A program made the position numbers and the translations under genes. Below, one piece after another: positions 53,278 to 64,000 of a DNA stretch of 64,000 nucleotides. Position 1 is the first letter of the stretch, and each line of letters opens with the position of its first letter. This stretch comes from Antennarius striatus (taxonomy: Eukaryota; Chordata; Actinopteri; Lophiiformes; Antennariidae). A model generated the notes under the pieces. It was not told where the DNA came from. It did no database searches and saw nothing but the letters and a program-made list of their open reading frames with translations. Location of the stretch: NCBI RefSeq assembly GCF_040054535.1, contig NC_090796.1, forward strand, positions 13,977,501 through 14,041,500, written 5' to 3'.

Positions 53278-54268
53278 GAAGCGGTTCATGAGAATGAATG
53301 GATGAATGAGTAACAGGTGGATAATTTACAGAATCTTTTATAAAAAGTTTTTATTTAATAAAAATGTTTGGATTAGTGCACAAATTTAAAAAAAAAAAAC
53401 TGAGAGGTTTAAACCAGTTTGGTGGAAGTAACATCTTTATTTAACCTGCATTGAAAAGAGTGCAACAAATATAAATGTTAGCGATTTATTTTAAATAATG
53501 TAAATAAGACAATAAAAGCTCCTTAAACTACATTTATGTTGAGTTTTTGTACAAACTGTAATTTTAAGACCGCAAAGTTTAGCTCTGCGCCCATGTGGAT
53601 ATTATGTGATTTACAAATCCTCTTTAGCCCAAATGACAGGAGTTCCTTTCAGCCCTTTATCCTGCTCAACACCCTCAAAGCTATCGTGCTTAAAATAATA
53701 AAACAGCATTGCACCATTAGAGTTTGAACCAAGACAGGGAAATGAATCCAGTTTAATGGTCAAAATATATCGACACTGATGTCATGAGATTTTTTTTTAC
53801 ACAGAAAATAAAAAAAAGCCATGCTTTTTCAATTCAACAGAATTCACATGAATGCAGAGCTAAATCAATTTTTTTTTTAACCTACAGAAACATGGGGACC
53901 ATTTAAGACTGAACATTTTGGAGTCAAAGGCGTTTCTCCTGTCGATATTGCAGTCCTTGTATTCAGTGTCTTATTTGCAGGGGACAAAAATGTAAACATG
54001 AATCTGAATAAATTACTAAATCACTCCCGCCCCCCAAAAACAAAGCTCCTGGTGTTTCTTTCCTCACAAAGGCAAAGTTCCCAGCTGGTAGCAGAGACAA
54101 TCAATGCTGCTTACATCCAACAATCTCAGCTTGGAGTGTTTCAATCCTGAGGGGTCCTCGGGCGACGGAAACTCCCGAGTGGAAAGGACGGCCTCTGAAG
54201 TGAAAGGCCGGCGATCGCAACCTGCTCAGACGCCTCGGTGGGGAAAAGTCTGTGGCGGTCAATAAGCT
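53278..54268. other. Convergent 3' UTR region of the LRR gene and tmem101
   Basis: This tail-to-tail interval is AT-rich and contains AATAAA at about 53358 and 53513 on + and TTTATT (AATAAA on -) near 53434. No coding similarity or repeat family was recognised. Confidence 0.5.
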
Positions 54269-56436
54269 TCAGCCATCGGTGGCCAGGATCAGCACGGCAC
54301 CAAAGATTCCCACGTTGTGTCCGATCAGCTTCATCTGGTTCCAGAACTCCACCTTGCGGGTGTAGTGCCAGTAGCCCAGGTTTCCGTCGATGAGCAGGAT
54401 CACCAGAGGCAGGACGGTGGCCAGGACCTGCGCCGCTAGACGAATGTAACACCCGGAGAGGAAAGCCAGGGCCACCACCCCAAACAGCACCCCCAGCAGC
54501 ATCAGAGTGATCTCTCCCCCGACGATGTGGTTCAGATAGACCTGCTGGTCCTCTTTACTGTGCTGGAGGGAGTACACCTAGTGGGGGAAAGCCGGTACTG
54601 CGTTATTTAAAATGATAATCCTGCCTTTCTTTTTTCTGCTATCAGACCTGTTTCACCACTACTGTGGGTGTATTCAATGTTACATAACACTAATCAGAAA
54701 GGATCTTACCATACAGATGAGGTATACTCCCAGAAATACTTGTCCAGTCGACTGCAAAGATCTGCTGCGAGGTTTCTGCCGGTACACCTCCCCCGCTCCA
54801 CTGGCCAGAACCAGGAAGCCTCCAATAATGGCCAGCGCTCTGGAATACATCCGTACCTGCAGGGGAAATGCGTTTAAACCTCAAATGGAATGTGTATGAA
54901 AAAAACATTCAGATTCCTATCAGTGACTTCTGAAGAGTCAGAACTCAGTGGAATAGACTAGCCTCAGAAACATCACTTCACTTAAAAAAGAAAAAAAGCT
55001 TGTCCAGTAGTGTCTCAAACTCTTTGGCTGATTGACCGAAGCATTTCAAAGCAAATGATTTTTAAAATAATTTTCTAAAGAAGCTTGAGAACATTTCATC
55101 AGAACTATTGATTAAATTGTTTTGAAATCTCAGGATTTTTTGACAAACATAATAGGAAGTGAATATTCCAACAACTTTAATAAGGAAAGGTTTACATGTT
55201 GTATTTGTGCCACATTTATATTTTTGTACTACACTCATGGGGTTGTCTCATTTTAGCTTTACACACTACTTTTACAGTACATGCATTTTATTCTGTCATC
55301 TTCAGTTTTATACTGCAAGGGTGTGGTCTGCTGTTGAGTTTTAGTCTTTATGTGTTTAAAAATGCACAAACGTGACTCACCTTCAGCCAGTCCCCGTAGT
55401 GCACCTGTTCTCCAATATATGATGCATATGTGCTCACAGCCAGTTGCACAGCAGCTGCCATTGCAAACCACCTCCTCTTCACCCCGAATGACATAAAGCT
55501 GGCGCAGAGCACCGCCACACCCATGTCCACGTACAAGTAGGGTACATGGATGTCTGGCTTCCTGAGAGGACGACGGGTCAAAGAGCATCAAAACACATTC
55601 AGTTAATTTATTTATAACATGCAGCTATTTTTTTTCACAATCTCCTGTCTTACATGGTTGTGACTAAAAGCCACAACCAAGAACTAACATTGACAAAATA
55701 TATAGAATATAGAGTATACAGAATAAAGTAAGAATATATAGAATATAAAGTTAGGTCACACAGTAAATAATGCATATAAATGCATATATTTAAAAAAAAA
55801 ACGGAAACATGTTTGAAACTGAGAAGATAAAGATTACCCATGTTTTCTTTAAAGCTGCTATAATTACAGGATAATTGCGGGTGTGGTAGCCAAAGAAGAC
55901 CAACCCTTCACAAACTGACGTGAACAATAAACGTACTGTTTTTAAAAACAAGATTATTTCAAGAAAAATTACAGCCCGTCCGACTGGAAATTACAGACTG
56001 AACTAAACTTAACCTCTCAGTCTATTTTAATCAAATCCATACGGCTGAAACTTCCGGGCTGGGCTCTGATTTCACTAGTTGCTGAAATAAGATATCTTTC
56101 TCTGGTATATTTACACTTTCAAAAAACACACTAAAAAAAGTCACCTATTCTTATATTGTTCGGTGTTTACGAATACATCCTTAAAAACAGCTTCGACGAC
56201 GATACATCGTCTGTATTTGCATAAAGGCAATTAAACAACGCTTGTGCTGCCGCTAGCCCGTCAAGCTAACTGTTTTATAGCCACCCATTCACTCGTTCTT
56301 TTCACCTTTTAGAATCCGCTCGTTCAGCAAACAGCATCAACATGCAGAAGCAGTTCCAAAATCCGAAGCGCGTTAAAATAAACGCGCCTAACTGGCTCAA
56401 AAATCTTAGTGTCTGCTTCCTACTGGGAGCTGCCAT
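54269..56436 (-). CDS. tmem101: Transmembrane protein 101
   Basis: Polytopic membrane protein conserved in vertebrates; human TMEM101 was reported in an NF-kappaB activation screen, but the molecular function is not established. Exons in transcript order: 56436-56306, 55561-55381, 54856-54710, 54577-54269. Phases join exactly, giving 255 residues (human 257). Diagnostic blocks are KPDIHVPYLYVDMGVAVLCA, SFGVKRRWFAM, IGEQVHYGDWLK, VYRQKPRSRSLQSTGQVFLG, YSLQHSKEDQ and the C-terminus KVEFWNQMKLIGHNVGIFG to ILATDG. About eight hydrophobic helices are apparent. Exon 1 (MAAPSRKQTLRFLSQLGAF) was identified from the phase and a GTGAAA donor. The terminal exons are very well conserved, the N-terminus less so. 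Confidence 0.94.
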
Positions 56437-58640
56437 TGTTACTGGTCGTCAAGTCCCCACTGCAAATATTTGAACGACTTCCTGTTTAACTACGGAACAG
56501 GATATGGGCCAAATAATTACTTTTCTGGTTAAAAAAAAAACTCTGAGAAACAAGACGGAAATACAACACAGAGCATTAATGTGGCTCCAATTTTCTTTCA
56601 TAAAAATATTTACCTGTTTAAATAACCATGTGAACTTTTACGGCGTTTTCGGCGTTTTTGTTTGAATAACGAGGCTCTTACTTTGAGGAGTATTTCCGGT
56701 GTTTTGCACACACGCCCTCCCATTGGCTGAGGGGTTCAAACCAGGATGTACAGACTCGACTGTCGAAGACCCTCGAAAATAAAAGTTGTAGACGTCGCCA
56801 TCAACAGGATAAAATGAATCATTGCAGCAAAGTCTAGGCCAGAAAAGGAAAGTGAAATGAAAAATAAACATCACATATCTGAAATATTTTCCATGCACCG
56901 ATAAGCAGTAGTTGATCATATAATGATCATATATCTTATTAATGGGTAAGAAGAAAAATCCCCATAACCAAAATAGGACTAGACAGGATTGTGGTTTTGA
57001 TTCTAAACCCAGTGTTACCTGTTACACACATTTACAGAAATGTTCGTCATGTCAAAAAATCTGAAAAAAAAAAGCTTTTAATCATTAATAATTAATTTAA
57101 CAAAATAATCATGTACAGCCCATTTAATCACTTTAAATTGATTGCACGCTCCCGAAATGCAAGGAATATAAATGTGGTGGGGAAATATTGTTCTTGTTCT
57201 TCTGACATATTTTTTTCAACCCAAATAAGACAGTATGTGATGGTGTAAAATGTAAACTCCCTGAGGTAGCCCCACAAACCTCAGTTCCATCCCACTTTTC
57301 AACAAGGAGACATCTAAAACATCTAAATAGATATTTCATTTACTTACAAGAAAGACAAGGAGAGACAATTATGAAGGACTGTAATCAGAAAATGCTTATT
57401 GCATTACTGAGTCAAGCAGTTGTTAACATGGTTACTCGTGATTTTCCAGTTAATGAACTGAAATCTGATTTCAGCACTAATGTTGTGTGAAAAACCTTCT
57501 CCATCAGTATCAGTTGTTCAAACTGTGAAGCTCAAATAAGATTGTCCAATGAGTAGGAGAGGTGTTCCTCAGGTGCTCAGTGACACACTGGCTCTTCATG
57601 TACAGGAACGTTTACACGTTGACCCTCAGTGACGTATCTCAGGTTAATCTGGAGCAGATGAGACTAACCCAGATCCTGAACGGCTTAGTGTGAGTCCTGT
57701 CGAAGGTTTACTTCAGGATCAGTAGCTCCTCATGTCTCAGATAAAATGTCAGTTGGAGGTTATTAGCACAGAGTTATGGGATGAGTGAAACTTTATCATT
57801 TACTTAAGAAGCCGTTTGGATGGACAAAAGTGCTTCACACTGCATAAGTACATTCATTCACCCTGTGCAGGGAAAACCGACCAAATGATTGTTGGGAAAA
57901 ATAATTAAATTGTGATTTTTAACTTAAATATCAGTGTCAGTTTTCCTCTTGAAGATTCTGTAGTCTCCTCCATGTCCACAAAAAGCTTAGAGAAACTCAC
58001 TGGATATATTGTGAGATAAAAGTATGTAACTAAATTAGAAGTGAAGACCAGATTTCTCTCTTCTTGGCTTAAGATCCTTAGTATATTTAATACTTTACAT
58101 GTATTATTTCACTTGGTTATGTACTAAAGACCTGTAATAACATACAGATTCTGATGTCTGTGCCTGCAGATGCTCAGACATCTCTCATTGCTATTTAACT
58201 GTCTCACTTTCTCCCCTGATCTGCATTCTCTTCCCGTCTTCCTTCCTGTTCAGGGGTCATGGCTCTTGATTGTTTAATCTCATCACGGGGGATTGGTGAC
58301 ATCAGGTCCAATCCTGTTCCGACCTCTCCCAAAAGCCAGCAGCGGGGATCAGGTGGGATGAAGAGCAGTGGGACGGCGAAGATCTGTCAGTGTGGAAAAG
58401 CGATCTTGAAGGGAAAGAAGTACAGTCGATGAGCTCTTAGGAGCAAACACTTCTCTCGTCGTTGGGGATCCCACCACTCAACAGGTAAAGACTGCCGATT
58501 GGGGCATTTATGGTGTATTTCCATTCAAAAGGAAGGATTCTTGAGAATCTAATCTTATTTAATTTTTGACTTTGACCAAATTGACTTTCTGGAATTCTTT
58601 GTGATATTTTAACATTTTGATCCAAATTTCATCTTTCCAG
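56437..58640. other. Intergenic region between tmem101 and gngt2
   Basis: Upstream DNA of both genes. No coding exon, RNA gene or clear repeat was recognised. A GT donor at 58485 (CAACAG/GTAAAG) could end a non-coding first exon of gngt2. A TAATCT at 58275-58280 resembles a CRX/OTX half-site, as expected near photoreceptor genes, but the match is short. Confidence 0.4.
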
Positions 58641-58645
58641 CCAGG

Positions 58646-58953
58646 ATGGCTCGGGATATGTCAGATAAGGAAATCTTGAAAATGGAGTTGGAACAGTTGA
58701 AGAAGGAAGTTAACACTCCTAGGACACCAGTAAGTGAACTGCCTGTATCACAAAACATATTTTTCTAGCTGGCACGTTTATTTGTGAAACTTACATTTTC
58801 CTTCATGTCTCCTCTTAACAACAGGTGGCTGCAAACTGTGCAGAAACCATTGCTTTTGTTGAGGAACTGTCTCCTAACGATCCACTGATCAAGGGTGTTC
58901 CAGATGACAAGAACCCCTACAAGGGAGATAAGGGAGGCTGTATGATAACATAA
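58646..58953 (+). CDS. gngt2: G protein gamma-T2 (cone transducin gamma) subunit
   Basis: Gamma subunit of the cone photoreceptor transducin, pairing with a G-beta on disc membranes. Two exons, 58646-58729 and 58825-58953, join in phase 0 to give 70 residues, the usual size. The N-terminal helix (SDKEILKMELEQLKKEV) forms the coiled coil with G-beta. The conserved NDPLIKGVPDDKNPYK box precedes the C-terminal prenylation motif CMIT (CaaX). Kozak context is good (CCAGGATGG), and the coding exon opens five bases upstream at 58641. The sequence is nearer GNGT2 than rod GNGT1 (no N-terminal PVINIED extension). AATAAA lies at 59046-59051. Teleosts have a and b copies, which I cannot tell apart here. 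Confidence 0.92.
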
Positions 58954-59605
58954 CACACAGACGTTCATGAGAGAGTTGTTTTTTATGAGAGGCAGTTACA
59001 GTGCTGTAATGTTCCTGTAGAATGGATGCAACGGTCAGTAGAAAGAATAAAAGACTTGTACTGGTACCGTCAGTAGGATCCCTGTATGTACCCCCGGATG
59101 TGAAAATGTTTCTTTGTTAATTTGTAATTAAACTAAAATAGCTGTACAAAGCTTTTACCTGATCTGTCTGCAGTCATTATTACATTTCTGTATATATTTG
59201 TATATCTTCCTTTTAGTGCATTCTTTAGTGCACTTTTATGTCACTGCATGATTGCATCTGTGATATCATACCAGTTAATGATAAACAAGGCTGATTTCAT
59301 GCAGTTTGTCGGCCAGCATCTCTTGAGATAATGAAACAGGACAAAGTCACAGCAGTGGTGCAGCTGCTGCTCGGCCCTGATTCTTAATAGGATTTCCGGT
59401 CAGGCGCAGAGGTCAGCTGACACCGAGCCGCTTCCCGCAGCAAACACCTTAAGCTTCTTCTGGCAGCTTCACCCCAACAATCTCTCCATCCAATTAGAGT
59501 CATTTCAATCAATTCAAAAACAAAACACCAATGTCTTGTTTCTCACTCAACCACAGCGTGGATGGATTCAGGAACAGGAGCTCCAGTTCACTGTCCCATT
59601 CTGTG

Positions 59606-59677
59606 GCGTTGGTGGTATAGTGGTAAGCATAGCTGCCTTCCAAGCAGTTGACCCGGGTTCGATTCCCGGCCAACGCA
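59606..59677 (+). tRNA. tRNA-Gly(TCC)
   Basis: A 72-nt cloverleaf. The acceptor stem GCGTTGG (59606-59612) pairs perfectly with CCAACGC (59670-59676), with discriminator A at 59677. The anticodon loop CTTCCAA has anticodon TCC at 59639-59641. The B box GGTTCGATTCC is intact. A run of T follows within 10 nt, giving Pol III termination. It is close to identical to vertebrate tRNA-Gly-TCC, so it looks functional. Confidence 0.97.
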
Positions 59678-59681
59678 AAAT

Positions 59682-59687
59682 GTTTTT
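59682..59687 (+). terminator. Pol III T-run terminator of tRNA-Gly
   Basis: A run of T begins about five bases after the tRNA 3' end, the normal RNA polymerase III stop. Confidence 0.75.
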
Positions 59688-59770
59688 TACAGGAGCTCAG
59701 CTCAGTTTCGCCTCTCTATTTGAAACAACTTTTTCCTGGGCGCCGCCACGTGGCTGCCTACCACCCTACC

Positions 59771-59773
<3 letters not shown>

Positions 59774-59820
<47 letters not shown>

Positions 59821-59830
59821 GTGTGTGTGT
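59774..59830. repeat. (TG)n microsatellite
   Basis: TG run with a single C interruption near 59815. Confidence 0.96.
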
Positions 59831-60625
59831 CACGACTCTGCCGTGCAATATACATTATCTGCAGAGGGAGAGAGGGCAAAAAGAATGTCGAACTGGAGTG
59901 AATATTCATTTCATTTAAATCGAATTAAAAATGCAATAAAACTTAATAACTGTTATCTAAACTCGAGGTACTGTATGACTTTATTTACTTCTTTTTATTC
60001 GATTATATTTATTTAATAGCACACAATTTACAACAATGTACGGCACTTCAAGAATTTAGAGTATTGCTTTAAATCACTATACCTGAAAGTTACACAAAGT
60101 GCTAAAATAGTATAATGTTATAATATCATTAATAAAAACCCGATATTATTATATTGACTTTATATTCCATGATTATAATATAAAGAATGCACCCGATATC
60201 TCTAAAAAAAATATGAAAAATAAAGTTAATAAGGCTTCGAGTGACCTCACATGAGTCAAGTGGAAGCTAATTAGCTCTGCATCGAGTTTCCGGCTTGAAA
60301 CCAGAGGTCGAGGATTCGTGAGCTTCTGCCGGACACAGCTGAGTCCATGAACGAACTGTCCGAGGGGAATTGCTTTGTGGGTAATGTAGTCAATAGGGAT
60401 AAACAAACAAGAGGCGCGCATAAAGCATACGACGTCATATATCGTGGCAACATAGGTGACGTAAAGTACTTAATTCTTTAACATAATTCCAAATATGGAT
60501 AAAAGCTTTATTAACAAACTCTATAATTGTAATTTGCAATCTTAATCTTAACACTATCGGTTCCCAAAGCCAGCCTGTTGATAGGAATAAAATTGTTCTA
60601 ATTTTGTTCGTAAAACCACTTCATC

Positions 60626-60680
60626 CATCCATCCATCCATCCATATATACATACATACATACATACATACATACATACAT
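60626..60680. repeat. (CATC)n and (ATAC)n tetranucleotide repeats
   Basis: Four CATC units pass into about eight ATAC units. Confidence 0.93.
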
Positions 60681-60754
60681 TTGTTCTAAATAAAAATACT
60701 GCATAGCTGTTTATATGTCTTGCAGGTAATCAACTTTGCTGGAGCCAACCTTGA

Positions 60755-60945
60755 ATGTCAACAAGAGGCAGGCTACACCCTGCATGAGATGCCAGCTCAT
60801 CAAGGGCCCACACAAAAGTCAAACAACCACGCTCGATCATAATCACCCAGATAGAACCCACGTAGGTAACATACAAGCTCTGCACAGAGAGCAATCAAAT
60901 CCAGAACCTTCTTGCAACAGCGCTACCCACTGCACTGGCCTATAA
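60755..60945. repeat. Degenerate copy of an unclassified fish interspersed repeat
   Basis: Landmarks in order are GAGGCAGGCTACACCCTG, GCCAGCTCATCAAGGGCC, CAAACAACCACGCTC, AATCCAGAACCTTCTTGC and GCTACCCACTGCACTGG. Together they give the layout of a high-copy teleost repeat. It shares the ACAAACAACCA block with the copy at 52215-52370. Confidence 0.5.
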
Positions 60946-61843
60946 CTAGTTCAAAACCTTAATTAACCTCAGGTCACTCTGACCTAAAGAACACAGGCAT
61001 CCCGGGGAGCAATTATGGTGACATTCTACTGAGGTGTGCGTGGACTCTGGTACTGGACACATATAAACATTAATGGTTCCATTGGTCCCTCACTTGAAAT
61101 ACAAATGTCCTCCTTGAGGACGATGAAAGTTTGTGTTTCTGAACTGCAACTGGAGCAAATGAACCTTATAATTTCTCACTAGTTTCAGATGAAATCTGAA
61201 ACTTAGGGGTGAATAACTCAAAAATATAACTTTGAATGCAAAATCTAGGATAATATAGTTCAGTACAATAAAAGAAATTTAAAAAAAAAAAACAAGCTTA
61301 TACATAAATTTACAGATGACTGTTATCTCAGGTGTAAAATATTTTGGATTTCACAGGACAGTACCCTTCAGATCTTTATCCACCTCAAGTGCTGAATCCA
61401 TATTTTCTCTCAGACACTGTTGCAGAAAAATAAAGCTGAATACAGTGTTTTTACTTTTTATCTTAATTGCCTTATCAGATAAGACCGATATCTTTAAAGA
61501 ATGAAGACCTTCAGTCAAATCAAGAGAGATTATTCTGTTGCAGAACCCACTACAATATTTGCTTTTAACCTACTTGTCTGCACTCAGCAGAAACATGTAT
61601 ACTATAACGGTTCCAGGGAGACCAGTGTTGTCATCTGGACATTATTATCACAAGAAAAGTGAATCTTTCAAAAGGATATCTTTATTGCTTGTCATGTCAT
61701 GTTCCAATGTGTCAAACTCCTGGCGTTCCTCTGCAGACCTTTGGCACATTGCATCATAAAAACGAGGCCCAAGAGGAGAGTTAAAGCCGTGCCAGCAGTC
61801 GTGAACGCCGCTGCAGAAAAATATTCAGTCATTTCTCTCCGCA

Positions 61844-62218
61844 ATGTGGCTCGTGATTGTCCTGGTCTGGGTGGTCGTATGGGCCGGCGGCACATACTGG
61901 TACCTGTTTGGAAAACCCAGTCCTTTCTCCCTGGAGACGGTGAGACCTCCCGGACCTCGAGAGTTTGATCAGAAGAAACGGGACAAAGTCATCAAGCAAG
62001 GTGAAAAATGCTTGTATGCAACATCACAATAAATCTTTAAAAACACATGACTTGAAATTTGAGACCTGTTCTTTCATTGAAGATGATTTAAAATTAGCTT
62101 GAAGAAATTAATCTTGGACATGTTTGACCTTTTGTATTTAAAAAAAAAAAGTATTGGATCTGCTGTCAAAACAAAGAAACAGACAAACATTCATCTTACA
62201 TGGTGGCATGAATTTACT

Positions 62219-62305
<87 letters not shown>

Positions 62306-64000
62306 ATATATGGGTGGTGCCATGGTTCATCATCCAGATCTGGAATTAAAAAAAACAAATACTATTACAGTACACAATAGAAATAAATAATGTCTTCATG
62401 CTTGGTGCCTGCAGTGCTTGGAGACCAGAAACTTGTGTAAAATTTGGTGGACATGGAATCAGTACTAACAATTAGCTCTAACAACTGCTATTTCTTTCCT
62501 GCTTTTTAGTCAACACATATTGTGTTTTCTACACTTGAATTTTAATAAATAAATTTGATTGATTAGAGTACAGCTGGAGATTTCTCTTGGGTTTCTCAGT
62601 CAGTAAAAGCGTTTTGAAATGTCAGCTGATACGATTAAGTGCTTTATAAATAAAAGTTGACAATTTATTGCTACAGAACCAGCCTAACTGGCTTCCCTTC
62701 TTTATGCTAACTGTTAAGTTAACATAAAACTAATCAGTTTCTGGAAATAGCCTTTAAGAGATTTCCACTTTGGGTTGTAAATAAACCTGTTAGTCTATTT
62801 GAAGCTTGATTACATAATATTATCTACCACTGAAGGACATATTCTATGACCCTAAAACTATTATCTGATGTCATAAAAAGGTACACAAACAACAAGTTTA
62901 TGGTAGTTCTTACTTCCACTGTGTGCTGCTTGACATCTAAATAAGCAGTTTTACATTATCACATGCATAATTTATTTTCATCTGTGCCTTGTCTTAATCT
63001 TAATTAGATTACGACTAAAGGATAATGTCAAGTGTTTTATCTACAGTTTATTGCCAAGAGGAAAACTGAGATGTACTTTTAAGAGAACGATTGTATCTGA
63101 GAGACAACTTGGGGAATACATTTATCACAGTTCTGTGTGTTTGTTTCCAGGTTTCAGCCTCGATAAAGTTCCCCAGAACCTGGATGTCATTGTCATCGGG
63201 AGCGGCATTGGCGGGCTGACAGCCGCGGCCACGCTGGCCAAAGTGGGAAAGAAGGTTCTGGTGCTGGAGCAACACGACCAAGCAGGAGGATGCTGTCACA
63301 CCTACATAGAGAAAGGCTTCGAGTTTGACGTCGGTAAGACCGCCAAGAAGTGGTCACATTCACAGAGGCTGTTATTCATCAGTGACACGCTCCCTTTAGG
63401 ACAATGAATCAAATCTCTTTCTTATTTCTTACTGTAAAACATCTAAGGATTTTATTGAATTTCATAGTTTTATGTTTGATGAAGTACAAAAGGGATTTAA
63501 TTCCAGGTCAATCGACTTCTTCAATGATCCAACTGCTCTTTCTGCTCTTTACTCTCAGAGACACTTCAGCAAAACATTCTTCTTCCTTCTGATCAGTCAA
63601 AGAACAGGTTCATAGTCCATGTGGAATAACCAAGCGTCCATGTCTGTCCTCTGCAGGACTTCACTACATCGGCCAGCTCCATGAGAACAGTTTATTGCGC
63701 ATTGCCTTTGACCAGATCTCTGAGGGTCAGCTGGAGTTCCATCAGCTGGACCAACACTTCGACACCATCCACATCGGAACCGGGGCTGAAAAACGATCCT
63801 ACCACATCTTGTCTGGTAAAACGGAGATGAAAACCAACCTCCAGAAGCAATTCCCTGATGACAAGGAGGCCATTGAGACGTTCTTTAAAATCATGAAGGT
63901 AGTGTCAAGGAAGCGGTATCGCCCTTCTATGGTTTGGACCATTTGTTCTAAATGTGTCCTGTGCTCTCAGGTCTCAGCGAAGAAAACACACTACCTGGCG
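61844..64000 (+). CDS. retsat: Retinol saturase (all-trans-retinol 13,14-reductase) family, 3' truncated by window
   Basis: ER-membrane flavoprotein that saturates the 13-14 double bond of all-trans-retinol. Exons seen: 61844-62000, 63151-63333, 63657-63898 and 63971 to the edge; phases join. The N-terminus [19 protein letters not shown] is a signal anchor. The FAD dinucleotide-binding fold is [18 protein letters not shown], with the following E in [18 protein letters not shown]. Family blocks [10 protein letters not shown] and [12 protein letters not shown] follow. About 200 of roughly 600 residues are visible. Fish have more than one retsat-type gene (retsat, retsat-like), so orthology within the family is open. 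Confidence 0.9.
62223..62296. repeat. (TA)37 microsatellite in retsat intron 1
   Basis: Long uninterrupted TA run, self-complementary. Confidence 0.97.

Larger units (their letters stand above)
59690..61690. other. Intergenic region between tRNA-Gly and retsat
   Basis: AT-rich. It contains a (TG)n tract at 59774-59830, tetranucleotide repeats at about 60626-60680, and the degenerate interspersed repeat at 60755-60945. Short ORFs here have no family resemblance. Confidence 0.5.

Noticed and set aside
54141-54452. Open frame overlapping the tmem101 last exon on the same strand
   Set aside because: It is frame-shifted relative to the conserved tmem101 frame and has no family resemblance.
61699-61968. 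Alternative upstream start for retsat
   Set aside because: It is in a different reading frame. The start at 61844 gives the expected hydrophobic N-terminus and the correct phase into exon 2.
62223-62296. CRISPR-like or structured array
   Set aside because: It is a pure TA dinucleotide run in a vertebrate intron, with no spacers.

Overview
This window is vertebrate nuclear DNA, most likely from a ray-finned (teleost) fish. It shows GT-AG introns, dense (TG)n/(CA)n microsatellites, interspersed repeats and intron-rich genes. The encoded proteins read clearly as orthologues of human 17q-linked genes (TANC2, G6PC3, LSM12, TMEM101, GNGT2). The genome looks compact: almost the whole tanc2 coding sequence fits in about 35 kb and several of its introns are only 70-140 bp. 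I cannot name the species.

Layout. (1) About 3.3-38.3 kb, + strand: tanc2, a postsynaptic scaffold and STAND-type ATPase. Twenty-five constitutive coding exons were traced with phase-consistent splice joins (1,992 residues). Only the first coding exon(s), about 100 residues by family comparison, lie off the left edge. Two extra in-frame microexons are proposed (30 nt and 39 nt). A long 3' UTR follows to about 41.03 kb. (2) 41.9-44.2 kb, - strand: g6pc3, six exons, 339 residues. (3) 44.6-49.4 kb, + strand: lsm12, five exons, 196 residues, head to head with g6pc3 across about 400 bp. Its first intron carries textbook U12-type (minor spliceosome) signals. (4) 51.9-53.3 kb, + strand: a two-exon, 342-residue leucine-rich-repeat type I membrane protein that I could not assign. 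(5) 54.3-56.4 kb, - strand: tmem101, four exons, 255 residues. (6) 58.6-59.0 kb, + strand: gngt2, a cone transducin gamma subunit of 70 residues. (7) 59.6 kb: tRNA-Gly(TCC). (8) 61.8 kb to the right edge, + strand: the 5' part of a retinol saturase gene (retsat family).

These genes are not one pathway. tanc2 is synaptic. g6pc3 and tmem101 encode membrane proteins of general cell function. lsm12 acts in RNA binding and NAADP calcium signalling. gngt2 acts in cone phototransduction and retsat in retinoid metabolism. The g6pc3-lsm12-tmem101 cluster matches the conserved vertebrate neighbourhood.

Accessory sequence includes at least three copies of a hAT-like non-autonomous element, two tRNA-derived SINE-like units, a LINE-like 3' tail abutting a tanc2 splice acceptor, two copies of an unclassified fish repeat, and many microsatellites. 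Several TG tracts sit directly at tanc2 3' splice sites. I saw no undescribed gene system. The most interesting signals are splicing-related: the U12 intron, the microexons and the UG tracts at acceptors.
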